A DNA stretch of 36,770 nucleotides, from the NCBI GenBank assembly GCA_036897485.1, contig JAYMTF010000425.1, positions 1 to 36,770 of the forward strand, in the 5' to 3' direction. Of this stretch, positions 10,361 to 20,397 are shown piece after piece. Numbering within the stretch: the stretch's first letter is position 1; each line of letters opens with the position of its first letter. Below the pieces are notes generated by a model. That model searched no databases, was not told where the DNA came from, and was given only the letters and a program-made list of their open reading frames with translations. The DNA comes from Pelargonium nanum. Lineage: Eukaryota > Streptophyta > Magnoliopsida > Geraniales > Geraniaceae. The position numbers and the translations under genes are program-made.

Positions 10361-12355
10361 CTAACAATCATTCAAACAGCAATTATTCTTATCAGTCGAA
10401 CTGCTCTGCAAAAGAGGAGTCGTTTGGTCAGATTTCGAGGTTTGAACTGTGCTGTCCAAAACCATGTTCTGCTCCTTAATTTGTCCCCACATCATAGTAT
10501 AAAATCCAAGAGTAATTATAAAATATCCAACCAAACTGCAGTGAAAAATAGATCACACCATTTTAGTATCGTTAAAAACATATTTAATTGAGGAAGAAGA
10601 TGCGGAGCATTGCATTTGCATATTTTGGTTTGTGAGCCCTAAGTTTCATATCAAATAAATATGGTACTGTTACTACCTGCCAAGATGCAGAGTTTCGCCA
10701 AGGAACATGAATGACATGACCGCTGCAATGGCAATACCAAAAGGCTTGAATGCAGCAACATAAAGAGGACCCTTCTTGCGCAAGCACCATGTATGAACTC
10801 CAATGCGGACCACACTTGCAAATACTGCCTAAAATGATTACAAATTTCCCACACTCTTAGAAACATGTATGTTATCCAGTAAAGGGTTTGTGTATATATA
10901 TTTCTCAAAATGGTAATATCAGTCTGATTTAAAATGTCATCAAACATCATCAACAAACCACATAAACAATTAGGATGCTCCTAAAACAGTAGCACCTACA
11001 ACCAAAACATGCTCAAAAGAGAATGGAAATATGACACCAAAATTGAGGTTTTTCTTACTGTGTACACAATGGCAGTTATCTGTATGCCAGGCCTTAATTT
11101 CCAAGCATTAATATCCCTTTCAGCAATCAGAGAGAAAATGGCAGATTGGAAAGCCACAAATAATGCGTAGAAGAAGACAATGGTCATTTCTTCTGGATAC
11201 TCCTCAACATTGATTTTCTGAAAATGAAATACCAATTACCACAAATCTGTCATTATCAAGTTATCAACATGTGAATACCAATTACTATGGGTTGTCTATC
11301 TTGTTCAGATATTCAGATAACATGCCTGGTGCCAAGTAGGGAATATGACATATCTAAGGCTCAAACATGTGAATAGTACTATTGACATTTCTTGTTTTGG
11401 TCCTAACACAGATTTACCTTACCTGAGCAATGTTCCATACAGAACCCCAAAGACAAGCCAGAGCAGCTAAAAGACCTCCTAAGACCCAGTGTGATTGCTG
11501 AGAGAGAAGAGACTGATGACTTAACGAAGAAGCCATCAAGATTGTGCGGCCCTTATAAAGGGTAGCTGAAAAGGCTCCGCATACTGACACAACAGTGCCT
11601 AATATTTTGGCTTGGGTGCTTGATCCTTTCAAATCCAGCTTTTCCATCCTGGAAGTTTAGTTTAAGAAATCTTCAACAATTATGCTTTGAGAAATATAAA
11701 GTCAATAATATATAATTCAGCAGCATCTGAAGTGGAAGTCAAAGAGGGGAACGGAATAGAGGCAATTTCGATTGCTGTCCTACCCAAAGATGACAGCAAG
11801 CAAGAATGTAAATACTGGGAGAAGATTGCCTATCGCCGATACAAGAGTAGGAGAGCTATACTGGACACTAATGCATGCCATTATCTGACCTGAGCTCCTG
11901 TAGTAAACACATATAGTCTTTGTTACTGGATGATGTTATTGTGCCAGGCAAAACAGAATTGGTCAAATAATTACTACAGCTCAATATGAATTCTGGTGAA
12001 TACATACCCAATTGTACCAAGGAGGAAGAACCTACGGAGGAGCGAAAACGTGAGAGGAGGGCCCTTGTTTCTGCATAACAGACAAAATTTAAGAACTAAA
12101 AGGGCATATGTTGTGAGATATCCAGTACTTAGCAAACAGTTAGTAATAAATGGACAGAGAGATGAGATCACACCTGCGGATGAGATAATAAGGAAGCAGA
12201 ATAAAGGCGGCGAGGGTGTTGTAGTATACAACAAAAACATAGCTGCTGATTCCGCTCGTCACAGCTGCTTTGCTGAAAGTTAATATACCCACATCAGTGC
12301 ACTCCACCAATACCATTGCTGCAAAAGGCAAACAGGTCCATATGCAGGAAAGCAT
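10361..12355 (-). CDS. WAT1-related protein 4 (EamA/DMT transporter, UMAMIT type)
   Basis: Seven exons: 12174-12355, 12008-12070, 11784-11897, 11423-11648, 11059-11217, 10677-10828, 10361-10535, giving 356 aa. The frame's upstream codon at 12361 is GTG; ATG at 12355 is the first start, and it sits just downstream of a (CT)17 tract. Landmarks: VLVECTDVGILTFSKAAVTSG, YSSPTLVSAIGNLLPVFTF, MEKLDLKGSSTQAKILGT, KKGPLYVAAFKPFGIAIAA, FLGETLHLG, then a tail with PLLQ and a Cys-rich end (NNCCLNDC). The exon 3/4 junction codon is GG-G (Gly), where genes 1-3 have AG-G (Arg) before MEK. It looks functional: no stop or frameshift. It resembles gene 1 in YSSPTL and VECTDVG but genes 2 and 3 in loop length. 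Confidence 0.92.
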
Positions 12356-12360
12356 CCCCA

Positions 12361-12362
<2 letters not shown>

Positions 12363-12396
<34 letters not shown>
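12363..12396. repeat. (CT)17 microsatellite in the 5' leader/promoter of WAT1 gene 4
   Basis: An uninterrupted run of 17 CT units begins 8 bp upstream of the start codon of WAT1 gene 4; on the transcribed strand it reads (GA/AG)n. It lies in the likely 5' UTR or core promoter, where GA/CT tracts can bind GAGA-type factors. Length polymorphism is expected. Confidence 0.95.
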
Positions 12397-12399
<3 letters not shown>

Positions 12400-12800
12400 C
12401 TCAGGTTAGTAGTATCAATATCGCAAGTGGTGGGGTGAGCAATGATTAAGTAGCTCCAAACAGCTGACAAATATTGTGTAATATAAAAATATAAGCACTA
12501 TACATTAGCCAACTGCCAATTGAATAAAAAATTCTAAGTTCACTATCAAGCAACAATGGTTGCATCTCACAGTACTCCATATGAATACTGTAGTAATTGA
12601 TTCCAATGGCTGTAGAATGGTGAAAGTCAATACAGAATTTGGCTAGGTAAGCTCCAAATTAGGAAGTGAGCAAACAATGCCCCTACTCCAATAAATTCCT
12701 GTCCCACCTCAAATGAAAGAGAAAGTCCAACCACCTCCCCTTGCAAAACTCTCTTACCACCTCAAACCATAAAACCATCTCCAATTAGCCATTGGATATA
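12397..12800. other. Upstream flank of WAT1 gene 4
   Basis: About 400 bp of AT-rich DNA with a T/A-rich composition, presumably the distal promoter of WAT1 gene 4. No feature was recognised. Confidence 0.4.
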
Positions 12801-12809
12801 TGCAAATCA

Positions 12810-13240
12810 CCAGGTCTTGTGGTTCGGGGTGCCGAGGCCACACTCCTCAATGAACTCAAGGAGTTGAATCAATGAACCCAAAGGCCTGGGATTCCGTCTG
12901 CCATTATTCACTATGACACATATGGTTGGCCCGAAACCGCCTAGTCTTCGATGGGGGTGAGCGAACTTGCATCAAACTCGCTGGCAAAGATACATGACAT
13001 GACCTTTCACACAATCTTGGCTAAATTCAAAGGAGCAACAAACCCCTCACAGCGGACTTTTAGCAGCTGGTTGAACAATCCACAACTAGCATTGTCCATG
13101 TTTTGTTATTCGCATTTGTTAGCATTATTCATGTTCTGTTTTCTTGTTTTTCAAGGGTGTATGTACCTTGTTCCCTTTCTTGGGATTTTCAATCAATATA
13201 TGGGTACCTTTGCTGATAATAAAAAAAATAAAAAAAATTG
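12810..13240 (+). mobile_element. Possible non-LTR retroelement or retrocopy 3' fragment
   Basis: The segment is richer in GC than its surroundings and ends in a T-rich tail region followed by GCTGATAATAAAAAAAATAAAAAAAA (as an A-rich tail with AATAAA, 13214-13239). Such an ending is typical of plant LINE 3' UTRs or processed retrocopies. The 96-codon open frame at 12951-13241 has no recognisable domain. A target-site duplication was not found, so the call is tentative. Confidence 0.35.
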
Positions 13241-13879
13241 AATGACACTAGGAGAGGAGGAAATGAAAGATTATCATATTCAACAAACCCAATGACCTAC
13301 TAACAAAACAATACATTTGAATAATTACCTCATTTGTTCTTGCCAGACATTAATGATATGTAGAAAAGGGGAAAATTACTCCTTAACGCCCCTCGGCCTT
13401 CATCATGTAATTGCAGATCTATAAATGAATATCATTGTCAATTCTACTGAGGTTTGAATTGCTAAAGGAAATCAATTTCACTTTCTTCCTTACAAAATCC
13501 AACTCCTGTTTCTAGGTAATCTCTGCTTAGCTCCTACTTAAGTGAAGGATCTCCATGTTTTGATGTTTCTTTTCATCTCAACCAACACCAGCATCCCCAC
13601 ATTTGCCCCAAAAATGGTTTTACAGTGACTATTTCTTTGTTAGAGCTCTTTTATTCCTATAATCAGACAACTTGCCCATCTTTTCTTCATCAGTGTCTTT
13701 CAACTCACTGGCTTATGAAAATATCCTGACTGTAAAATCAAACAGCAGTGTGGGTGTAATGAAGAATTTATAAAATAAAATAAAAATAGTCAACCTACAC
13801 GCACCGTTTAACTTGGTCCGTTTACACAGTTTATCGTCTTATCCACATTTTAAATTATTTTTTCTTTAAATGTTCTAAA

Positions 13880-14420
13880 TCCTTTTCTAGATCTCGGTGG
13901 AGAATTGTGTTGCCGCGTGAGCTATCACACCATTAAGCAGAGACTCTGAATGTGTTTTATTTATGAATAACGTCTCATGTGTGAGATTAAGAATCACAAA
14001 TGGAAGTCACATGTGTTAGAGAGAATTCTAAAGAGATTTCAAAATGAGAAAAAGTATCAAGTGTAATAAATGTGGATCTCTCTTACTAAAGAGAGGGATA
14101 TTTATACTCACAACTATTCTCGCCATATGTCGTCATGCGATTGGTTGTTGGTAAAATATAGTTTGCTTCGGAGTCCACTCGAGTTGAGTTATTGCTTCCC
14201 AAACGCGTCATCTATAGGCGCCAGACAAATTTGGGAGCTCCCTCTTACCTTTCGACCATTGTGGGGAGGATCGAATCCATTATAAGATTCTACCACTTCG
14301 GGTAGTATCCAATATCACCCTTAAGAGTTTAGTGTTGAGGTTCCCAGGAGAGGAGGAGCTCCTCTCGGTACCTCTTGATCCTTCATGATGGCTATTTGCT
14401 TTTCTATTAAAGTTCACCTA
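13880..14420. mobile_element. Possible degenerate LTR-retroelement fragment
   Basis: This 0.5-kb stretch has a composition unlike its AT-rich flanks and includes a TATA-like GATATTTATACTC motif (about 14097-14109) between purine-rich segments, reminiscent of plant LTR promoters. No matching second LTR, primer-binding site or coding domain was found. Evidence is compositional and weak. Confidence 0.25.
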
Positions 14421-14573
14421 GGACGAGGGACGCAACGATCAACAAGCGAGAAAGAGGGAAAAGTCCAAACACGTGTTCTAAGTATTGTGAAAATTTTAGG
14501 AACCTCCAATTTCCACCTAACTGAGCTATCCGAGCCACTTTAGAGTTCACACTTATGTGCCCACCACGGCATG

Positions 14574-14930
14574 ACGTCTTGAACAAAGGAATGAGCTTCA
14601 TTTGAGAGGCATGTCAAGACATTGCTCCCTCAAGCCACAACCCTACATCTTGAACAAGAACATCATGAACGTCACGTGAGACGTGAGTCGAATGAGCCTT
14701 GTCTGAGAGGAGATGTCGTGACATGGAAGACTGAGACCTTTGTATTACGTCTTGGACGAGGACAACATGCGAGTCATATGAGTTTCTTTTGAGAGAGAAT
14801 ATCATAACATATAATAATGAGGTTGTGACAAGACGTCTTAAACGAGAGCCCTCCTTGTGCGACTTGAATGGGAGGTGGGCGTAACCCGAACGAGAGAGTT
14901 TCAGACTCGTTTTAGACAAGTTCACGAAGC
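14574..14930. repeat. Degenerate tandem repeat (minisatellite-like), about four units
   Basis: The motif ACGTCTTGAACRAG recurs at 14574 (ACGTCTTGAACAAAG), 14645 (ACATCTTGAACAAGA), 14747 (ACGTCTTGGACGAGG) and 14833 (ACGTCTTAAACGAGA), spaced 71, 102 and 86 bp. Within units, TTTGAGAG or CTGAGAGG followed by a TGTCRTGACAT-like stretch also recurs. Units are strongly diverged. The minus-strand frame at 14614-14925 is a by-product of the repeat. Confidence 0.7.
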
Positions 14931-15185
14931 GCGAGATGGAAATTGGTGAGTTGGTACCAAAAACGATAAAGAGTTCAATGTGATTTGTGAGAGAGTAGTG
15001 GGAGATGATTTTTTTTTAATCATTTAAAAAGATTCTATAAAACGGAGAAAATAATATTTTGAGTGTCATTTTGAATTCTTTTTTTTTTTTAAGGTTCATT
15101 TTGAATTCTTAATTGACAAATGTTATGGACATAATAGCTAAAAAATAATATAAAGTATTAAAAAATTACCGAAAAATAAAAAGAG
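14931..15185. other. AT-rich unassigned stretch
   Basis: Poly-T and poly-A runs and low-complexity DNA. Nothing recognised. Confidence 0.4.
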
Positions 15186-15400
15186 TTGAGGCTATGTTTG
15201 GTACGCAGGAATGTGGTGTAATGGAATGATCATTCTAGCTTTTTTATTATTTTCATATGTTTGATAGAAGTATGAATGGCTAGAAAGCTCATTCCTTAAA
15301 GAAAGTTCATTCTAGCCTTTTCATGAAAACCCATTCCTCATGAAAACCTAGGGAACGGTTATTCTAGGTTATCCTAGAATAAAATTTTAAAGTTAAAATT
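15186..15400. mobile_element. Possible MITE fragment
   Basis: The start GGCTATGTTTGGTACGC is of the kind found at ends of plant MITEs, and the following 200 bp is rich in self-complementary pieces (ATTCTAGC/GCTAGAA-type words; TTCTAGGTTATCCTAGAA palindrome at about 15361-15378). A matching right-hand terminus was not found. Confidence 0.35.
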
Positions 15401-16266
15401 ATTAAAAGCCCTTGTGTTTATATTAGAATTCACATTATGACATAATTATAATCACAAAAATAAATATTACTTATTTATTTATTTTATATTCCATACAAGT
15501 AACGTTAATAATCAAAATCATTCAAAAGAATATAAATTATTCAAGTAAAAGGACATACTTTGTATAAAAATAAATATTCTCTATAAATACTAAATATATT
15601 ACGTAATACTATGATTGCAATAAAAAAAACATATCTATATACGCTGACATATAAAATATACTACTATATATAATTTATATGAATAAATTATAGAGTGAGA
15701 AAAATTGGGGGCGGGAAATGCTCTCCCCGTCCCCATATGGAGAGCTGGGAAAATTCCCTCACTATCCCCGCTCCATTCTCGTAAAGAAATTTCTTATCCC
15801 CGGTCTCATCGGGGCAGGGATTGTAGGTCCCCGTAGGGTTCAGATACAATTGTCATACATATCTCTCTTTAAATTTTTACGTTCGTAACTTTTATGGATG
15901 CAAAAAAAAATATTCATTCACCGTCGCAATTTTTTGAGCTACCATCCATCTGGTATATCTTCTTCTCTACGTGCATAGTAAATAGTTTACAATAAGTTAT
16001 TTGTTTTTTTTGGGACAATTTCTAAAGTTATAAGTGATTAGTTTACTCTTAAAAAAAATGATTAGTTTACCCTTAAAAAAAAAAAGTGATTAGTTTATGG
16101 TCATCATAATCGCGAATGTGAAGGCTGTCGAGGTAGGCAGGCAGTAGGACCATAAGAGCAAGTGTTGAACACAGAATAGAGCGACGACGTGCTCAGTTTC
16201 TGTGGTGTTGAGTTCAGCCTTCACCGCCCGAATCGTAAAGTAGACGATTTTGGAAGAAAGGAGAAG
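15401..16266. other. AT-rich region with a GC-rich repeat island, then HIG1 promoter
   Basis: Mostly AT-rich. At 15708-15838 a CCCC/GGGG-rich island (GGGGGCGGG, CTCCCCGTCCCC, ATCGGGGCAGGG) stands out against the flanks and resembles dispersed plant repeats. The part from about 16090 is the presumed promoter and 5' UTR of the HIG1 gene. No gene is supported. Confidence 0.45.
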
Positions 16267-17154
16267 ATGGGTAGCACCGACACCGAATTCGATAAAATGT
16301 TCGGGAAGAAGCCAATCAAGAACCCTTATGTACCCATCGGTAATACCCATCTCCTTTTCCCCTCAATTTTTCTTCTATTTCTGTTTGCTTCCTTAGAACA
16401 TCAAACAAAACAACACCAAATGCCTGAGATTCTCATTGTTTCCGACTCTTAAAGCTGTGTACGAAATATCTACCAATATACGCTGATCTAGGGCATTATT
16501 CATTCTTGAAACTGAGATTAGGTTTCCCATATTGAAAAAAGGAGAAGCTTTGAATCTGAATTCTTAATGAAAATATGATAATATTCAATTATAATTACGA
16601 TCCCTATAATTTTCGTTTTTGCTCCTATTTGACGAATCAGATAGGTAATGGGGGTGTTGTTGGTGGCGGGTCACAGGTGGGTTGGCAATAGTGTAATAGG
16701 GGTGATGTGTTTGAACTTTGATTGGAAGTTACTGTAGTGATCTTGATTTTAACTTCTTAGCTCCTAAACTCGTAAATATGCTATGAGTATGTATCATTCT
16801 TTATGCCTCACTTCAAGATACTAATGACTTGAAGAAATACAAAGGATCAACTGATCAGGTGTTTCCTTCAAATGGAGCTCTGTGTGTTTCACACGTAATC
16901 AATTCTATAAGAAGAATCACCAGTTGCAGTAGTTTTTAATTCTAGTTCCATGGCCGACATCTAGAAATCTGACGGTTTTGACTATTTCAGGTGCACTTTT
17001 AACGGCAGGGGTTCTCACAGCTGGATTAATCAGTTTCAGACAAGGGAATTCTCAGTTAGGTCAGAAGCTAATGAGAGCTCGTGTGGTTGTACAAGGTGCT
17101 ACTGTTGCACTAATGGTTGGAAGTGCATATTACTATGGGGAGAAAATGATGTGA
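16267..17154 (+). CDS. HIG1-domain (hypoxia-induced) mitochondrial protein
   Basis: Two exons (16267-16339 and 16991-17154, GT-AG) give 78 aa. The frame upstream of 16267 begins at GTG, so the ATG at 16267 (MGSTDTEFDKMFGKKP) is the start. The protein has two hydrophobic helices (about 25-40 and 56-73) around a basic loop. The loop contains Q49-x3-R53-x-R55-x3-Q59, the QRRQ signature of HIG1 type 1 proteins. Family members sit in the inner mitochondrial membrane and associate with respiratory complexes III/IV (yeast Rcf1, animal HIGD1A). Plant members of this size are annotated as hypoxia-responsive proteins. A role in respiratory supercomplexes or low-oxygen response is inferred from the family. 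The gene looks intact. Confidence 0.92.
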
Positions 17155-18800
17155 CTTTCGGTTATTTGAAGAGGTTCTCTGTTACGTCTTGACTCTTGTT
17201 TTCCCTTTTTGTTATTACTCACAATGATGGGCCGTAGTTATTGTCAACAAGATACATTTTAGTGATAAGGCTGCCAATAATACAGTTAAAACATAAGAAA
17301 TTTTATTATTTCTTCTTTTCCTTAACTGTCCAAGTCGTGAAATTATATGACTACTCTCCTGTTAGAAGAATTGCTACTTTTTGCAAAACCTCAGATTATA
17401 TATATGGTCTCAAATTCAATACTTATGAATGTATATGAGCGTCAATTACTCAGTTTTAGATTGATTGTGTGTGCCTAGTAGTCGTGGGTTCAAATCCCAA
17501 TGGTTTAACATATGGTTTGCACTATGACAACTGCTAGTGAAGTTCTATTTCAATCAAGCCGCATAATTTGCTATTTGTTGAATGATTTGCATTTTTTCCA
17601 TTCAAAGTTTCTTCTTCTGTTATTATGATTGCTGTTTTATTAAAGAAAAATGCTCTCATTCATGCAAAGCAGATTAGAGAGTATTACGGGATTCCATCAT
17701 CAGAATGAGGTGCAATGTATATGCTTTTTCCTCATAATTGACATACATTCAGCTGCCACTGACATTTTCTACAGGTTATGTTTGTTCTTTGAAGCACACT
17801 AATTTGAGATGGATACACTTTTGTGACTATAGTATGAGATTAATTTTTATTGATTAATGCTTAATACCCACCAGATCAGATGTGATTGGTACCCGTGTTT
17901 TCTTCCTTTTGCTTGAATCTGAATTCCTGAGTTTCATTAGATGGGTTTTCCCCTCCGAACCCTCAAATCTGTTGTATGCCATTTAAGAGGGACCAAATTC
18001 TCAAGACAATGGCATGGTTTGAATTTGTACGTTGTTGAACTCTTTGCATGTCAGTAAATCTCGTGAACAACAGGTGTTTGTTATATACAATTGAATGGAA
18101 GAGGATTCATAATTTAACAAGGTCATTTTTGTTCAGAGTGACATATTCAAATAAGTTCTTCATTCTTCGGACTCTTGCAGGATAGGATGCAGAGATGTTG
18201 ATGTGAACAAGGATGTAGTGTCGTCAGCATCAGGTTTGAGCTCTTCTTTGTTGTATGTCATGTTATTCTGATCTTGCTCATACAGTCTTCTATTCTACAT
18301 ATTAGTGTTACTCCCACAAGTAATTGTGTTGCTTTCTAGTGCTGTGCTCCTTGCCATCTTGGTACACCCTATATCTAGCAGGCCAAGACCATTCACATAG
18401 GACACGCTGCCACAATTAAGTTATTATTTCGCTCTAGGACCTTATTGCCAAGGCATAGATTCAATCCAAGTTCGAAGAACAGAAACACATGCCTCTTTCT
18501 CCAAATCTCTTTGGTTGTGTACCGTCTATATCTACAGGCTTGACTCCAATTGTTTCTTTCAATTAGTCCGAAAACAGTCTACTATTAACCGATTTGTGTC
18601 CACGTGGCAAATCAAGAAGACATGTCCAATTCAATAGCTGACATAGAATAGAGTGGTACATGAGCCAAAATATACTAGTTACAACAGAATAGTTATACAC
18701 ATAAGTAGAATAAGTGGTCAAACTTCAAATGCCAATTCAACATCTTAACGCAGGTTTGTCTTAGCTATTTCCGGCAGTCACTTTGGGATCTTCAAAGATT
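17155..18800. other. HIG1 3' flank and LRR upstream region
   Basis: About 1.6 kb. The left part is the HIG1 3' UTR. At 17487-17499 GGTTCAAATCCC resembles a tRNA/SINE B box but lacks a convincing A box. A segment at 18181-18232 is flanked by acceptor-like CTCTTGCAG and donor-like CAG/GTTTG and could be a 3'-UTR exon. No coding gene is supported. Confidence 0.4.
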
Positions 18801-18810
18801 GTATATATAT
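18801..18810 (+). promoter_or_regulatory. TATA-like element of the LRR-only gene
   Basis: GTATATATAT lies 56-65 bp upstream of the ATG at 18866. It overlaps the in-frame ATG at 18809, which makes the upstream start unlikely. Confidence 0.45.
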
Positions 18811-18865
18811 GATTTCCCAGCAAACCTGTACTCAGGGCTTGTGTGTAGCAAAAGCTTGTAAAAAA

Positions 18866-19603
18866 ATGAATAGAATTCCTGTTTGGCTTTTGATTTCCTT
18901 CTTCCTTTTCATCTCCACGAAAAGCTCAGTGGACGAGGAGGTCAAGTGGTCGCTCATAAACTTTCTGGGAAATCTTACCAACAGCGATGGCCAACCGGAT
19001 TTGGGTTGGAACTCAACGACGAATCCTTGCCAATGGAAGGGTGTATCATGTGATGCACAAGAAGCCTCAGTGAGGAAGCTAGTTCTTGACAGTTTCAATC
19101 TTTCTGGAAATCTTGAAGCTGTAGCTTCTCTTTGCAACGTGAAGTCTGTTGCTGCAACTCTTAACGTTCTTAGTCTTGATGGCAATTACATTGCCGGAGA
19201 GATGCCAGTAGAAATTGCAAATTGTAAACTACTCACCCACTTGTTCTTAGGTAGCAACCAATTTTCCGGAAGCCTTCCTGACTCACTCGCCATGTTAACT
19301 AACCTGAAGCGTATTGATATTTCGAATAATAACTTCTCCGGCAAGCTGCCAAATTTGGCCCGGGTTTCAGGTCTGAAGATGTTCCTTGCTCACTTCAATC
19401 AACTCACTGGCGAAATACCCCAATTTAATTTTTCCGATCTTGATCAGTTCAATGTCTCGTTCAACAATCTCAGTGGCCGTATTCCAGATGTGCGTGGCCA
19501 CTTCATTGCAAGCAGCTTCTTGGGTAATTCCCAATTATGTGGAGCTCCTTTGCCAAGAAAATGTAATTCTTCCTCCGAACATATAAGCTCAGCAGGGAAA
19601 TAG
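18866..19603 (+). CDS. Secreted LRR-only protein, truncated relative of the adjacent receptor kinase
   Basis: Single-exon, 245 aa. The chosen ATG at 18866 starts a classical signal peptide (MNRIPVWLLISFFLFIS); an in-frame ATG at 18809 would put 19 polar residues before it. Mature domains: LRRNT segment (VDEEVKWSLINFLGNL, then NPCQWKGVSCD), about five LRRs (LNVLSLDGNYIAGEMP, LTHLFLGSNQFSGSLP, LKRIDISNNNFSGKLP, then LTGEIPQF, NVSFNNLSGRIP), and a Cys-containing cap (LGNSQLCGAPLPRKC). It stops at the point where the neighbour at 20398 continues into a linker, membrane helix and kinase; no such remnant follows the stop. The 5' flanks of both genes are also related, showing tandem duplication. It may act as a secreted decoy or partner, or be a dying copy. 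Reading frame is intact. Confidence 0.8.
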   Translation: MNRIPVWLLISFFLFISTKSSVDEEVKWSLINFLGNLTNSDGQPDLGWNSTTNPCQWKGVSCDAQEASVRKLVLDSFNLSGNLEAVASLCNVKSVAATLNVLSLDGNYIAGEMPVEIANCKLLTHLFLGSNQFSGSLPDSLAMLTNLKRIDISNNNFSGKLPNLARVSGLKMFLAHFNQLTGEIPQFNFSDLDQFNVSFNNLSGRIPDVRGHFIASSFLGNSQLCGAPLPRKCNSSSEHISSAGK

Positions 19604-20397
19604 AATACTTGGATTCGATCAGTTTCTATGTATCTTAATTACAATGTTTCATTTTGTAATTTGTTTGTTTGTCTGCAATTTCAAGAAATAGTTTCTGTTT
19701 TACTCTCGATGAGTTTCAATTCCTATGTCCTGTTCTGAGTAACGGCCAAATCCAAAATTATTGCAGAAGTAAGAACTTGTTCTCATCTTTATGCTTCTGT
19801 TTCTGGGCAATGACACATGACACAGCAAGGTTCAAGAAACTTGATTATAAAGATTGAAGTATCTGCGGCGGGTCGATCAGATCTGCCATTAAAAAAAACA
19901 CTTGGTGCATTGTTGCATGGGCAGCTGGGACTTGAAAAGGAACCGAAGATCAAACTTGCATTGTAGGCTTTACAGTTCAGAGTATATTATATCTAGCTGC
20001 AGGCTTATTTGATGATATCTAAGCGATTAAATCAATATATAAGACAAGATCTGATCATCTTGATTCCGTGTCGTTAACAAATGCATATATCACCAATTAA
20101 GATCAATATACAAAGTTTTTGGGAACAATGATCATTGTTAATCCCACTGAAACTGACTATGACATAACAGAAGACTGCTCCTATATGCTGTGCAACAGCC
20201 GGCATCTCATGACATTAAGGTTGTTGTTGCCTCAACAAAGTGCCACAAAACTACAAACTCTCATTGTAGAATCAGCCAAATGGTGTCATAGCTATTTCCA
20301 GCAATCACTCAACATTGGGATTTTCTCCAAAAACCATCTCATGCACATTATTAACTATTGCAGACCTGTTTGCATCAAAACCTCATATCATCTGAAA
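19604..20397. other. Spacer between the two LRR genes
   Basis: About 0.8 kb: 3' flank of the LRR-only gene and promoter/5' UTR of the receptor gene. No kinase or membrane-helix remnant was detected after 19603. The open frame from about 20128 to 20397 is in phase with the receptor, but it is probably untranslated leader because it precedes a clear signal-peptide start. Confidence 0.55.

Noticed and set aside
12951-13241. 96-aa plus-strand frame
   Set aside because: No domain; it runs into an A-rich tail and looks like part of a retroelement 3' region.
17487-17499. tRNA gene or SINE at GGTTCAAATCCC
   Set aside because: A B-box match only; no cloverleaf, convincing A box, tail or target-site duplication.
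20119-20397. 93-residue N-terminal extension of the LRR receptor
   Set aside because: It begins at TTG, would bury the signal peptide, and the duplicated 5' flank of the neighbouring LRR gene corresponds as untranslated DNA, not as protein.
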